Below are positions 8,878 through 17,507 of a stretch of DNA of 64,000 nt, one piece after another (the stretch's first letter is position 1; every line of letters begins with the position of its first letter). Source of the DNA: JALORV01 sp963780715 (lineage in GTDB: Bacteria > Pseudomonadota > Gammaproteobacteria > Burkholderiales > Burkholderiaceae_F); assembly GCA_963780715.1 (NCBI GenBank), contig CAWADK010000020.1, forward strand, positions 87,075 to 151,074. The letters run 5' to 3'. The notes under the pieces are model-generated. The model had not been told where the DNA came from. It did not search any database and saw only the letters and a list, made by a program, of their open reading frames with translations. A program made the position numbers and the translations under genes.

Positions 8878-9357
8878 TTAGGTTGACGGGTCGGCGGGAC
8901 GCAAGCCAGGCGCACCTGTAACGGGGGGCGTGCCGAAACAGACCTCCGCGCGTGCCACGAAGGCGTCGACCATGCGGTCAGCGGCGTGATCGATCAGGCG
9001 GCCTGCGATCGCCTCGGCGTGCAGGGCAAGCTCGTAACGCAGGATGAACGTGACGTGGCATCCGGCGGGGCCTAGAGGCTGCAGCAGCCACTCGCCGTGG
9101 AAGTGGCGGAACGAACCGCCTTCGAGGTGAATCGCCATGTACCCGGGCGGGCGCTTGTCGTTGCGCGTTGTCACCCGCACACGCAGGTCGCGCACGCCGA
9201 CCTCGACCGTCGCGCTGACCATTTCGTCCGTCCGCACAAGCAGCTGCGTTGCCGTGCACCATGGCAGGAACTGCGGGTAGTCCTCGACCCGCTCGATCAG
9301 ATCGAACATGTCCGGCGCCGGGAACGGTACCAGCGCCTCGCGGCGGATCTCTCGCAT
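8878..9357 (-). CDS. ratA: RatA/COQ10-type START-domain protein (SRPBCC family)
   Basis: 159-residue polyketide cyclase/START-fold protein. It opens MREIRREALVPFPAPDMFDL with the family motif VEDYPQFLPWCT near residues 26-37, and ends with a helix containing HAADRMVDAFVARAEVCFG. In Escherichia coli the relative RatA is reported to interfere with ribosome subunit association, and the mitochondrial relative Coq10 binds ubiquinone; which role applies here is undecided. The usual neighbours ratB and smpB are not adjacent. It lies 50 bases downstream of the last V-ATPase gene on the same strand, which may be read-through rather than a functional link. Confidence 0.9.
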   Translation of the reverse strand: MREIRREALVPFPAPDMFDLIERVEDYPQFLPWCTATQLLVRTDEMVSATVEVGVRDLRVRVTTRNDKRPPGYMAIHLEGGSFRHFHGEWLLQPLGPAGCHVTFILRYELALHAEAIAGRLIDHAADRMVDAFVARAEVCFGTPPVTGAPGLRPADPST

Positions 9358-9407
9358 GGCAGACCGGGGTGAAACTCGGTCCGTCTAGCGTATCCCAGTC
9401 GGGCCGG

Positions 9408-10001
9408 TCAGCGGCGAAAGCGCACCGCGATCGCGTCGTCGCGCTCGAGATCTTCGAGGCGGGTGTCGATGTCCGCGATGTCGGCGTCCAGCTCCGGCAG
9501 CAGCACGTCCTGCAATGCGCGCACCCTTCGCACGGTGCGGCGATACTCGGCCAGTAGTCGTGCCAGTGTCGTCGATGTCGCTGCCAGGGCGACGAGCTTT
9601 TCGGCAAGTCGCCGATAGGCGAGACGGCAGGCCTCGGCCTCGGGGGAGGGATACACCGCAGCGGGTGCTGTGGCGTGCTCGCCCGTGACCTGGGCACGCA
9701 GCGTGGCCACGCCGAGCAAAGGGCGCGAGTCGATCCGGATTCGCTCCTGCGGGGCGGCCGGCGGGTAAACCTGCAAACCATGCAAACCGTGCCGTGCCAG
9801 TGCTGCCGCCAGCGAGGAGGACGCCGCCCGCTGCAGCACGGCCAGCTCGCGCGCGAGTTCCTGGTGCATCCGCACCTGGCGCAGCATTTCGCCGGCAAGC
9901 AGCAGGCACTTTTCGTCGAGAAAGGCGTAGCCCTCGCGCATCGTGCGGCGCTCGTCCGTCAGCGCGATCAGCAGGCTGCGTGTCGGAGTGAGGTCGCTCA
10001 T
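9408..10001 (-). CDS. ntpD: V-type ATP synthase subunit D (central rotor stalk)
   Basis: Rotor shaft subunit of the V/A-type ATPase, 197 residues. It begins MSDLTPTRSLLIALTDERRT (the TPTR/LL..L opening is typical of subunit D) and is predicted almost wholly alpha-helical, with an N-terminal and a C-terminal long coiled coil (residues 10-70 and 125-190) around a more variable middle. It overlaps the start region of the preceding subunit B gene by four bases (ATGA type). Last gene of the operon, as is usual for the A-B-D order. Confidence 0.93.
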   Translation of the reverse strand: MSDLTPTRSLLIALTDERRTMREGYAFLDEKCLLLAGEMLRQVRMHQELARELAVLQRAASSSLAAALARHGLHGLQVYPPAAPQERIRIDSRPLLGVATLRAQVTGEHATAPAAVYPSPEAEACRLAYRRLAEKLVALAATSTTLARLLAEYRRTVRRVRALQDVLLPELDADIADIDTRLEDLERDDAIAVRFRR

Positions 10002-11407
10002 GCGGCCTGGCCTGCGCCCGCGGTCTCTGTGGCCGCTGCGAGGTGCTCGGCGATCTGCGCGTCCGACAGGCGCGAGAGTTCGGCGACCGGCAGGTGGCGC
10101 AGGAGCTCCCAGCCCACCGCCATGCTCTCTTCGAGCGTGCGGGCGCTCGGCTGGCTGATCAGCGTGCGTTCGAAATTCGTGCCGAAGGCGAGGTAGCGCC
10201 GATCGGTATCGGACAGGCCGTCTTCGCCGACCACGCTTGCCAGCAGTCGTGCCTGCGTCGAGCGCGCATAGGCCGCGTACAGCTGGCTGGCCAGTGCCGG
10301 ATGGTCGGCGTGCGTGTAGCCCTTGCCGGTGCCGTCCTTCATCAGCCGCGAGAGGCTCGGCAGCACGTTGACGGGCGGGTAGACACCGGCGCGATCGAGT
10401 TCACGCGATAGCACGATCTGGCCCTCGGTGATGTAGCCGGACAGATCCGGGATCGGGTGACCAATGTCGTCCGACGGCATCGTCAGGATCGGCAGCTGCG
10501 TCAGCGTTCCCTTGACGCCGTGCAGGCACCCCGCCCGCTCGTACAGCGTCGCGAGGTCCGAGTACATGTAGCCGGGATAGCCCTTGCGGCCGGGAATTTC
10601 GCTCTTGGCCCCAGCAACTTCGCGCAACGCCTCGCAGTAATTGGTGAGATCGGTGACGATCACCAGCACGTGCTTGCCCTGTTCGAACGCGAGGTACTCG
10701 GCGGCGGTCAGCGCGAAGCGCGGCGTCAGCAGGCGCTGTGTCGACGAGTCGCTGGCGAGATTCAGGAACAGCGCCGAGCGCTCCAGCGCGCCGGACTGTT
10801 CGAGCGAGCGGCGGAAGTATTCGGCGGTCGTGTAGGGCACGCCGATGCCGGCGAACACGATGGCGAAGTCCGACGCGTCGGCGCCGCGCAGGCGTGCGTT
10901 GGCCGCGATCTCGACCGCAATGCGGTCGTGCGGCAGGCCACCGCCCGAGAAGATCGGCAGCTTCTGGCCCCGCACCAGCGAGTTCATCAGGTCCACGGCC
11001 GTCACGCCGGTTTCGATGAAGGCGCGAGGTGTCGCCCGCGCGACGGGGTTCAGCGGCACGCCGTCGATGCGCAGCCGCTTCTCCACGGCGAGCGGCGGGC
11101 CGCCGTCGATGACGACGCCGATGCCATTGAACACCCGGCCGAGGATCCCGGGACCGACGCCGAAATCGATCGGCTCGCCGAGAAAGCGAACGACGGTGTC
11201 CGCCAGCGCGAGTCCGGCCGTGGGCTCGAGCATTTCGATGGTGACCAGATCCTCGTCGATGGCGGCAATGCGGCCAAGGCGCGGAGCGCCGTCGCGCCCG
11301 GTGACGACGACGGCCTCGTTCAGTCCCACGTCGAGCGTGCGCCGCATGAAGAGCAGCGGGCCGTCGAGCCGCATCGCAGCGTCATGCACGGTGACCCTAG
11401 GCTGCAT
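9998..11407 (-). CDS. ntpB: V-type ATP synthase subunit B (non-catalytic)
   Basis: Nucleotide-binding but non-catalytic subunit of the V1 headpiece, 469 residues, the normal size. Conserved blocks include GRVFNGIGVVIDGGPPL, FIETGVTAVDLMNSLVRGQK, LPIFSGGGLPHDRIAVEIAA (the altered P-loop of B subunits, lacking GKT), LVIVTDLTNYCEALREVAGA and GRKGYPGYMYSDLATLYERA. The gene overlaps subunit A by 11 bases and subunit D by 4. The C-terminus is Ala-rich. Together with subunit A it forms the A3B3 hexamer. Confidence 0.96.
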   Translation of the reverse strand: MQPRVTVHDAAMRLDGPLLFMRRTLDVGLNEAVVVTGRDGAPRLGRIAAIDEDLVTIEMLEPTAGLALADTVVRFLGEPIDFGVGPGILGRVFNGIGVVIDGGPPLAVEKRLRIDGVPLNPVARATPRAFIETGVTAVDLMNSLVRGQKLPIFSGGGLPHDRIAVEIAANARLRGADASDFAIVFAGIGVPYTTAEYFRRSLEQSGALERSALFLNLASDSSTQRLLTPRFALTAAEYLAFEQGKHVLVIVTDLTNYCEALREVAGAKSEIPGRKGYPGYMYSDLATLYERAGCLHGVKGTLTQLPILTMPSDDIGHPIPDLSGYITEGQIVLSRELDRAGVYPPVNVLPSLSRLMKDGTGKGYTHADHPALASQLYAAYARSTQARLLASVVGEDGLSDTDRRYLAFGTNFERTLISQPSARTLEESMAVGWELLRHLPVAELSRLSDAQIAEHLAAATETAGAGQAA

Positions 11408-13196
11408 GCGTGCTTTCGGTCGGGACTTCTGGCGTGCTGGCGACGACCAGCGTCGAGAACGCGAGTGCGACGCGGCGCTCCAGTTCGGCGAGCAGCCCGA
11501 GTTGACCCTCGCCGATGTCCTCGGCCATTCGCGTGAGCGGCCGCATCACGTCGAGCGCGGCGATCTGCTCCGGCGCCACGCCGACCGCCGCTGCCGACTC
11601 GGCGAGTTCGATGAAGTGCACGAGCAGGCGGAGCATCGCCGCCTGCCGCTCCGGCCCGCAGTAGTGATCGATCTCTGAAAACGCCGACTGGCGCAGGAAC
11701 GCATCGTTGACGAGTTCCGCGCACATCAGCGTCAGCCGCTGGCGTGCCGGCAGTGCATCCTTGCCGATGATGCGCGCCATGCGTTCCAGGCGCGCCTGCT
11801 CGTCGAGCAGCGTCAGAACGCGGCGGCGCAGTTCGAGCCACTCGTTCTCGCCCGAGGCGGCGCGCGCGCGTGCCGTCGGCACGGCGCCATAGCGACCCAG
11901 CCACCAGCCGGCGACGTCGAGCGCATCCTCCGAGTAGGACAGCAGCGGGTTGATCGCCGGATAGAACCGCGCCTGCGCGCGGCGGGCATCGAGCGCCCAG
12001 TAGCTGCGGACGTAGCGCTTGCTATGGCTCGTCACCGGCTCGGAAAAGTCACCGGACGGCGGGCTGATCGACGCGAGCAAGGTGACCGAGCCGCTGTCGC
12101 CGTTGAGCGTCGTCACCTTGGCCGCGCGCTCGTAGAAATCCGCAAGGCGGCTCGAGAGATAGGTCGGATATCCGCCTTCGCCGGGCAGTTCGCCGAAGCG
12201 GCCGGAGACTTCCCGCAGCGCCTCGGCCCAGCGCGACGTCGAATCGGCCATCAGCGCGACGTGCAGTCCCTGATCGCGGAAGAACTCGGCCACGGTGACG
12301 GCCGAGTAGATGCTGGCCTCGCGTGCCGCCACCGGCATGTTCGAGGTGTTGGCGATGATCACCGTGCGTTCCATCAGCGAGCGCCCGGTGCGCGGATCGA
12401 CAAGCTGCGGGAACTCCTCCAGCACGCCGGCCATTTCGTTGCCGCGCTCGCCGCAGCCGAGGTACACGATGACGTCGGCGCTGCAGCCCTTGGCCAGGCT
12501 TTCGAGCAGGATCGTCTTGCCGGTGCCGAAGCCGCCGGGAATCGCGGCCTTGCCGCCGAGCGCGACCGGAAACAGGGAGTCGAGGATGCGCTGCCCCGTG
12601 ACGAGCGGCTCGTCGGAGGCAAGCCTCGCTCGCGCCGGCCGCGGCGTGCGCACCGGCCAGAAGTGGCTCAGCGCGACCTCATGCACCTTGCCATTGCCGT
12701 CCAGCACGCGCAGCACGGTCGCATCGTCGGTGAACCTGCCCGGCGCTGCGATCCATTCGATGCGGCCGGCCACGTCCGGCGGCATCACCGCGCGCTGCGG
12801 CCGGCCGCGCGCGGAGGTGATGGTGCCGAACGCCGCTCCTGCGCCGATAGTGACGCCCGCCGCGACCGTAGGTTCGAAGGCGAACTCTTCGGCCGGGCCG
12901 GGCGCGAGCGGTCGCAGCAGGCCATCGAAGATGTGGCCGAGGAGGGCGGGGCCGACGCGGATGCCGAGCAGGTTGCCGGTGCCTGTCACTTCCACGCCAG
13001 GCCGCAGCCCGGTCGTGTCTTCGTAGACCTGGGCGACGATCTCGTCCTCGTTGATCCGGATGACTTCGCCGAGCAGCCCGGCGGGACCCACGCGGATGGC
13101 TTCACGCAACGCGAACGAACCCTCGGCACGGGCACGCAGCACCGGGCCGCTGATCCAGCGGATGCGCGCGCGTGCCGTGGAGCTGACCGGGCTCAT
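11397..13196 (-). CDS. ntpA: V-type ATP synthase subunit A (catalytic)
   Basis: Catalytic subunit of V1, 599 residues. Walker A is GGFGTGKT in IPGGFGTGKTILLESLAKG; most A subunits read GAFGCGKT, a small departure that keeps GKT. Other hallmarks: GPALLGHIFDGLLRPL, FPVALGGKAAIPG, YLGCGERGNEMAGVLEEFPQ, MADSTSRWAEALREVSGRFG and EGGYPTYLSSRLADFYERA. The start at 13196 overlaps the TGA of subunit E in an ATGA and gives MSPVSSTARARIRWISGPVL, the expected N-terminal barrel; the open frame continues upstream without family sequence. Confidence 0.97.
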   Translation of the reverse strand: MSPVSSTARARIRWISGPVLRARAEGSFALREAIRVGPAGLLGEVIRINEDEIVAQVYEDTTGLRPGVEVTGTGNLLGIRVGPALLGHIFDGLLRPLAPGPAEEFAFEPTVAAGVTIGAGAAFGTITSARGRPQRAVMPPDVAGRIEWIAAPGRFTDDATVLRVLDGNGKVHEVALSHFWPVRTPRPARARLASDEPLVTGQRILDSLFPVALGGKAAIPGGFGTGKTILLESLAKGCSADVIVYLGCGERGNEMAGVLEEFPQLVDPRTGRSLMERTVIIANTSNMPVAAREASIYSAVTVAEFFRDQGLHVALMADSTSRWAEALREVSGRFGELPGEGGYPTYLSSRLADFYERAAKVTTLNGDSGSVTLLASISPPSGDFSEPVTSHSKRYVRSYWALDARRAQARFYPAINPLLSYSEDALDVAGWWLGRYGAVPTARARAASGENEWLELRRRVLTLLDEQARLERMARIIGKDALPARQRLTLMCAELVNDAFLRQSAFSEIDHYCGPERQAAMLRLLVHFIELAESAAAVGVAPEQIAALDVMRPLTRMAEDIGEGQLGLLAELERRVALAFSTLVVASTPEVPTESTHAA

Positions 13197-13810
13197 GCGC
13201 GCCCGTCCTGCTGCAAATGCTGCAGCAGTCGACCTTCGAGCTGGGTGCGATCGGCGAGCAGACCGTCGATCGTCGCATCGAGCACGTTGTGGCCACCCAC
13301 GATGCGAAAGCCCGCAACGATGTCGGCTGCTTCCACGAAGCGGACCTCGTCGACGCCACCGGCCTGCAGGCGCCCGTGTTCGTGCAAGCGCTCGGACTCC
13401 GTCCACAGCGGGTGGTACTCGATGCGCCAGCCGGCGGCAGGCGGAACTGCGCGCAGGGCTCGCTGCAAGTGCGCATCGACCCACTGTGCGCGGGTCAGCG
13501 CGGCGGCCCAGCGCGCGATCAGGCGCGTGCGCAGATCGCGCCATGCGCCTGTCAGCAGATGCACTGCGTGCTTTTGCGCGGCAAGCCGGCGATCGGTCGC
13601 CAGCGCGGCCTCGACCGCGCCGACTTCCAGCGTGCGGCGCTTGCGTTCCTCCGCGATGGCGGTGGAGACGCGTCGTCGCGCTTCAGACAGTGCCGCGCGA
13701 ATCGTCGCGCGTGCCTCTGCCTGCGCCGGTTCGAGCAGTTCGGCACAGCGCCGTGCTTTGTACTGCTCGACCAGGTCGAGCAGGGCCGCGGTTCGCTGCT
13801 GGAGGTTCAT
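13193..13810 (-). CDS. ntpE: V-type ATP synthase subunit E (peripheral stalk)
   Basis: Peripheral-stalk subunit of 205 residues. The N-terminal half is a long Ala/Arg/Glu-rich helix (MNLQQRTAALLDLVEQYKAR onward) that pairs with the G/H subunit, and the C-terminal half is a compact domain with QAGGVDEVRFVEAADIVAGF and a final helix. Sequence conservation in this family is weak; the assignment rests on helix pattern, length and its place between F and A. It shares an ATGA with subunit A and is separated from F by seven bases. Confidence 0.88.
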   Translation of the reverse strand: MNLQQRTAALLDLVEQYKARRCAELLEPAQAEARATIRAALSEARRRVSTAIAEERKRRTLEVGAVEAALATDRRLAAQKHAVHLLTGAWRDLRTRLIARWAAALTRAQWVDAHLQRALRAVPPAAGWRIEYHPLWTESERLHEHGRLQAGGVDEVRFVEAADIVAGFRIVGGHNVLDATIDGLLADRTQLEGRLLQHLQQDGRA

Positions 13811-13817
13811 CGAAGGT

Positions 13818-14123
13818 TCAGCGTTCGAGGCCGAGTTGGGCGCGGGCGCGCTCGGCGGGGTCGAGCGCGCAGGGCTCGCCGTCGGACGCGGAAATGATCA
13901 CGAGCAGCGGGCGGCCCGCGGCGAGCCTCGCGTCGAGTTCCGCGCGCGGCAGGCAGTTTGCGACCTCGCAGGTGACGAACACCGACTCGGCAGCGCACAG
14001 GGCGGCTCGCACCGCAGCGGGCTCCTCGCCCGGCGCAGGCGCCCAGCATTGCGCACCGATGAGCCGATAGGCCGCCGCTTCGACCGCGCTTCCGACGTAG
14101 GCGAACGCCGCCATGCCGCTCAC
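13818..14123 (-). CDS. V-type ATP synthase subunit F (rotor)
   Basis: Small 101-residue Rossmann-like rotor subunit that binds subunit D. It contains FAYVGSAVEAAAYRLIGAQC near the start, a region AESVFVTCEVANCL in the middle, and PLLVIISASDGEPCAL near residue 80. The likely start is a GTG at 14123 that shares its G with the TAG stop of subunit K (TAGTG); an in-frame ATG lies three codons later at 14114. The stop-start overlap argues for coupled translation. Called mainly from length and position, with supporting fold motifs. Confidence 0.87.
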   Translation of the reverse strand: MSGMAAFAYVGSAVEAAAYRLIGAQCWAPAPGEEPAAVRAALCAAESVFVTCEVANCLPRAELDARLAAGRPLLVIISASDGEPCALDPAERARAQLGLER

Positions 14124-14470
14124 TACGCGAGCCGGTTTAGGATGAGAATCGAAATGATCAGGCCGTAGATCGCGATGCCTTCGGCCAGCCCGACGAAGAT
14201 CAGCAGTCGACCGAACAGGTCAGGCTTCTCGGCGAGCGCGCCCACGGCAGCGGCCCCCAGCTTGGCGACTGCGTAGCCGCCCGCCAGCGACGACGCGCCG
14301 GTGGCAAGTGCCGCTGCCAGCAGCCCCCAACTCCAGGCGTCGGGCGGCAGTCCGGTCCGGCCGGCGGTCTGCGCCATCGCGACCTCCGGCAGGGCGATCA
14401 GAGCGGTGCCGAGGGCTGCCAGGATGGCCGCTCCGGCGATCAAGAGCATGGGAACGGCAAATCGACGCAT
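14123..14470 (-). CDS. ntpK: V-type ATP synthase subunit K (proteolipid c-ring), one hairpin plus extra N-terminal helix
   Basis: 115-residue membrane proteolipid. Residues 1-35 form an extra hydrophobic helix ending AMAQ, which looks like a signal peptide or third segment. It is followed by one c-type hairpin: helix WGLLAAALATGASSLAGGYA, a polar loop AEKPDLFGR, and helix IFVGLAEGIAIYGLIISILI carrying the ion-binding Glu near residue 97. Many V-type K subunits have two fused hairpins (about 150 residues); here there is one, as in F-type and some bacterial V-type rings. No Gln or Thr typical of Na+ binding sits near the Glu, so proton coupling is more likely, by inference. Confidence 0.9.
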   Translation of the reverse strand: MRRFAVPMLLIAGAAILAALGTALIALPEVAMAQTAGRTGLPPDAWSWGLLAAALATGASSLAGGYAVAKLGAAAVGALAEKPDLFGRLLIFVGLAEGIAIYGLIISILILNRLA

Positions 14471-14479
14471 GGTGACTCC

Positions 14480-16282
14480 TCAGAGATCAAGAATGACGGG
14501 CGGCGCGGCCAGAGGCCTGAACTCGCGCCCCTCGGGACGGAAGAAGCGCGTGAAGAACTCGAACAGCACCAGACGGGTAGTCTGGATCGATACGACCATG
14601 CCTTCGACGACCAGGATCAATACGTTGCCCAGAACGAGAATGAGGCCGTAGACGTAGGCATTGCCGCCGGCATCCGCCAGTGCAATGACGGCCGAGCACA
14701 AACCCGCGTGCGCCAGCGCAAACGCCCCGACGCGTGCGAACGACAGTGTGTTGATCAGCACCTGCACGGTGTGCTCGAGCAGTTCTCCCAGGGCGCCGAA
14801 CGCGGCGCCAACCCGCGGGTGCTGTATCACCGCGGCGACGACAGCCCAGACGACCCCGGCCGCGGCGATCCAGCCGCCGACCGGCGTCACGAAAGCGGCC
14901 AGCGCGCCGCCGTAGGTCAGCAGCACCGGTGCGTCCTCACGGATCCAGTCCGGCAGCTGTCGCTCCCACCAGGCCTCGAGCGCGCCCAGCAGCAGCCCCA
15001 GCATCAGCAGCGCGGCGCCACCGACAATCGGCACCAGCAGCACCGGCAAGGGATGCTCGATCGGATGCAGCCACAGCGGCGCTATCAGGTCCTCGCGACA
15101 GAACACGCTGCCGAAGACAAATCCGAAGATTGCGGCAGCGATGCCGCCGGGAACCAGCAGGCGCAGCACGGGCATCCGGTGGCGCAGCATCCATCCGGCC
15201 GCGGCGAGAACCAGTCCCTGTCCGACGTCGCCGAACATGTAGCCAAAGATGACCGGCACGGCCAGCGCGAGCAGCGTGCTCGGGTCCGCTCCACCGGTGC
15301 CGGGCATGCCGACCATCTTCGTGAAGACCTCGAACGGCTGGGCCCACCAGGGATTGCGCAGTACAAGCGGTGGACGCACGCCGCGCGGCGGGCGCGGAAA
15401 GGTGGCGATTGCGCGCGCGTCGCAGCTCTCCAGGGCGCGCACCAGCCGCTCGCGGTCCGCGGTCCATCCGGTGATGCGGGCAAACACGTCGCCATGCTCG
15501 ATCGCGCCACCGTGCTCGAAGCACCAGGTCGCCAGTGCGATGTCGCCCAGTGCACGGGGCAGGTCGTGCTGTTCGGACAGCGTGGCCAGTTGCCGGCGAA
15601 GCTGGTCGATCGTCGCCTGCGCCTCCGCGCGCTTGTCCTGGACCAGCGCGAGGTTCGCCTTCGCGCTGGGCTGCAGCCAGTCCGGAAAGTGCGCGCGCCG
15701 ACCGTTGACTTCCGCCACGGCGCGGGCAATCGCCTCGATCGCCCCGGGCGCGCCCAGCGCCAGCAGGAGCCGCTCATTGGCCGTTGCGGCGAAGCGGGCG
15801 ATCGTATCGGGCGGCAGGTCGATGTCCACGCCAGGCGGCAATGCGAACAGTGCCGCCGTGATGCCGTTGCTGGCCTGCGCTAGTGCCGCGAAGTCGATAC
15901 GGCTCTCCGCCATCTCACGCAGCGCGGTGGCTGCCAGTTCGAGTTCCGTGGCCTCGGCCTCTGCGATCTGCAGGGCGCGCACCGCGTCATCGGCTTCGGT
16001 CGCCCAGGCCCGCGTCACGCCGATCCCGTCGGCCAGCGCCTGCGCCGGAGCGCGCCGTTCCGCGCGGTGCGCCGTCGACGGACGCGGCCAGTAGGGGCGG
16101 TACTTGCGGGCAAGCGCGTTGAATTCCTTCAGCAGCTCCGGCGGCAGGGTCGAGCCGGGCGGTGGCGTCTCGTGCCATTCAACTTCCGCGCAGCCCGCGG
16201 CGGCGAGTGCTTCCAGCGCAACGAAGGCGTCGTCCTGCCCGATGACGATCTCGAACCAGGCGCATGGCTGCGGTCGGATCAT
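14480..16282 (-). CDS. ntpI: V-type ATP synthase subunit I (membrane stator, a-subunit)
   Basis: Membrane stator subunit that forms the ion channel with the c-ring, 600 residues. The N-terminal half (to about 330) is soluble and helical; the C-terminal half has about seven membrane segments including PVIFGYMFGDVGQGLVLAAA, the family signature, and NTLSFARVGAFALAHAGLCS, whose Arg would be the essential channel residue. It ends with the conserved LVLFEFFTRFFRPEGREFRP. The ATG at 16282 overlaps the TGA of subunit C (ATGA) and is chosen over the longer open frame, which has no family similarity upstream. Confidence 0.95.
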   Translation of the reverse strand: MIRPQPCAWFEIVIGQDDAFVALEALAAAGCAEVEWHETPPPGSTLPPELLKEFNALARKYRPYWPRPSTAHRAERRAPAQALADGIGVTRAWATEADDAVRALQIAEAEATELELAATALREMAESRIDFAALAQASNGITAALFALPPGVDIDLPPDTIARFAATANERLLLALGAPGAIEAIARAVAEVNGRRAHFPDWLQPSAKANLALVQDKRAEAQATIDQLRRQLATLSEQHDLPRALGDIALATWCFEHGGAIEHGDVFARITGWTADRERLVRALESCDARAIATFPRPPRGVRPPLVLRNPWWAQPFEVFTKMVGMPGTGGADPSTLLALAVPVIFGYMFGDVGQGLVLAAAGWMLRHRMPVLRLLVPGGIAAAIFGFVFGSVFCREDLIAPLWLHPIEHPLPVLLVPIVGGAALLMLGLLLGALEAWWERQLPDWIREDAPVLLTYGGALAAFVTPVGGWIAAAGVVWAVVAAVIQHPRVGAAFGALGELLEHTVQVLINTLSFARVGAFALAHAGLCSAVIALADAGGNAYVYGLILVLGNVLILVVEGMVVSIQTTRLVLFEFFTRFFRPEGREFRPLAAPPVILDL

Positions 16283-17112
16283 GACGCGGTCGGCCGGGCG
16301 CGCAGCACGAACTCGCCCTGCAGGCGCTCCAGATCGAGCGCAAACAAGGCCAGGTAGGCGAACAGGGCCGAGGGCTGCAGCGCGGCGCGGCGCACGTGGG
16401 CAGCCAGGCGCATTGCGAGGGACTGTCGCGCGCTGGACGCATCCGGAAGGGACAGGGTGCCGAAGCGCAGCACGTGCGTGCGCAACATCTGCGCGATATG
16501 GTCCAGTCCGGCGACGACTTCGCTCGACTCCTCGGGCCACCGCATACGCCACTCGCGCTCCCACGCGGCGAGCGCCGTGTGCAGGCCGTGCCCGGCGCGC
16601 AGGCGCTTCAGAGTGCGGACCAGCGGTTCGTCACGGTGGCCCGTCGCGTCGACCTCTACTGCCCGGACCGCAGCCGCTATCGGGGCAAGCGGCCCGCTGG
16701 CCAGAGCGTTCCGGCGCTCGGCCGCCGTCGCAAGCGCATAGCGAGCCAGCTCGGGATCGCTCGCCAGCCAGCGCGGCGGGCGCTCGTCGGAAAGCAGATG
16801 CACGAGCGCGGGAAGGTCGCTGAGGAAGCGCATGAAGCCGACCGCACTTTGCCAGCGTTCCGGGCTCCAGGCCGCGACCTCGTCGACACGCGTGCGCCAT
16901 TGTTGCCGGAAGGCATGCTCGATGGCGTCTCCTTCGCCTGTCACGGGGATGCCGCTGACGATCGGAGCGGCGATCGAGGCGCGCACGGTTTCGAGCAATG
17001 CTGCAACGGTGCGCGCGGAATGCACCTGCTGCCACAGGCGCTCGTCCGGTCGCTGCGCGAGCCGAGCCGCGACACGCGCCTGCGCGTACTCGAGAGACAG
17101 GCCACTGATCAT
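16279..17112 (-). CDS. ntpC: V-type ATP synthase subunit C-like (V0 rotor socket)
   Basis: 277-residue helical protein whose position between G/H and I marks it as the socket subunit (V-type C, eukaryotic d) linking the central stalk to the c-ring. It is shorter than the common 320-340 residues and poorly conserved. Visible features are the repeated helical-bundle blocks (SLEYAQARVAARLAQRP at the start, EHAFRQQWRTRVDEVAAWSP, and LSLPDASSARQSLAMRLAAH near the end) rich in Ala, Arg and Trp. The ATG at 17112 overlaps the upstream gene by four bases. Function inferred mainly from operon position. Confidence 0.78.
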   Translation of the reverse strand: MISGLSLEYAQARVAARLAQRPDERLWQQVHSARTVAALLETVRASIAAPIVSGIPVTGEGDAIEHAFRQQWRTRVDEVAAWSPERWQSAVGFMRFLSDLPALVHLLSDERPPRWLASDPELARYALATAAERRNALASGPLAPIAAAVRAVEVDATGHRDEPLVRTLKRLRAGHGLHTALAAWEREWRMRWPEESSEVVAGLDHIAQMLRTHVLRFGTLSLPDASSARQSLAMRLAAHVRRAALQPSALFAYLALFALDLERLQGEFVLRARPTAS

Positions 17113-17456
17113 GCTGAGCCTCCCGCGAGTTCGTCCGCCAGCCGGTCCAGTGCGCGCGCCAGTCGCTGAGGTTCGTCGGCCGCGGGACCGGCCGGCTGCT
17201 GCAGGGCAGCGCGCTCGCGGTTCAGTTCGTCTATACGGACGCGAATGGCGGCATCGGTCCAGCGGTGCACGGCCGCCGCGCGCTCTGCGGCACGTTCTGC
17301 AATTGCATGCGCCCGCGCGCGCGCTGTCTGGCGCATCGCTTCCGCGTCTTCGGCGCACCGCGCGACGGCCTCGCGAGCAGTCCGCTCGGCCTCGAGCACT
17401 CGCACGATCGCGTCGTCCACCGGCGCGGTGGCTGCGGTGTCGACGGGCGTTGCCAT
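17109..17456 (-). CDS. V-type ATPase peripheral stalk subunit G/H-like
   Basis: First gene of the operon, 115 residues. It is a single, almost uninterrupted amphipathic helix rich in Ala, Arg and Glu (ARCAEDAEAMRQTARARAHA then ERAAAVHRWTDAAIRVR), as expected for the stalk partner of subunit E. The start at 17456 is chosen because GGAAGGAAAGG lies about ten bases upstream and because the longer open frame reads into the promoter region. Sequence alone would not identify it; length, coiled-coil character and gene order do. Confidence 0.75.
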   Translation of the reverse strand: MATPVDTAATAPVDDAIVRVLEAERTAREAVARCAEDAEAMRQTARARAHAIAERAAERAAAVHRWTDAAIRVRIDELNRERAALQQPAGPAADEPQRLARALDRLADELAGGSA

Positions 17457-17507
17457 CGCGTCCGACCTTTCCTTCCGCTTCGGAGATGGGCCAACTGCGC
17501 AACTTTC

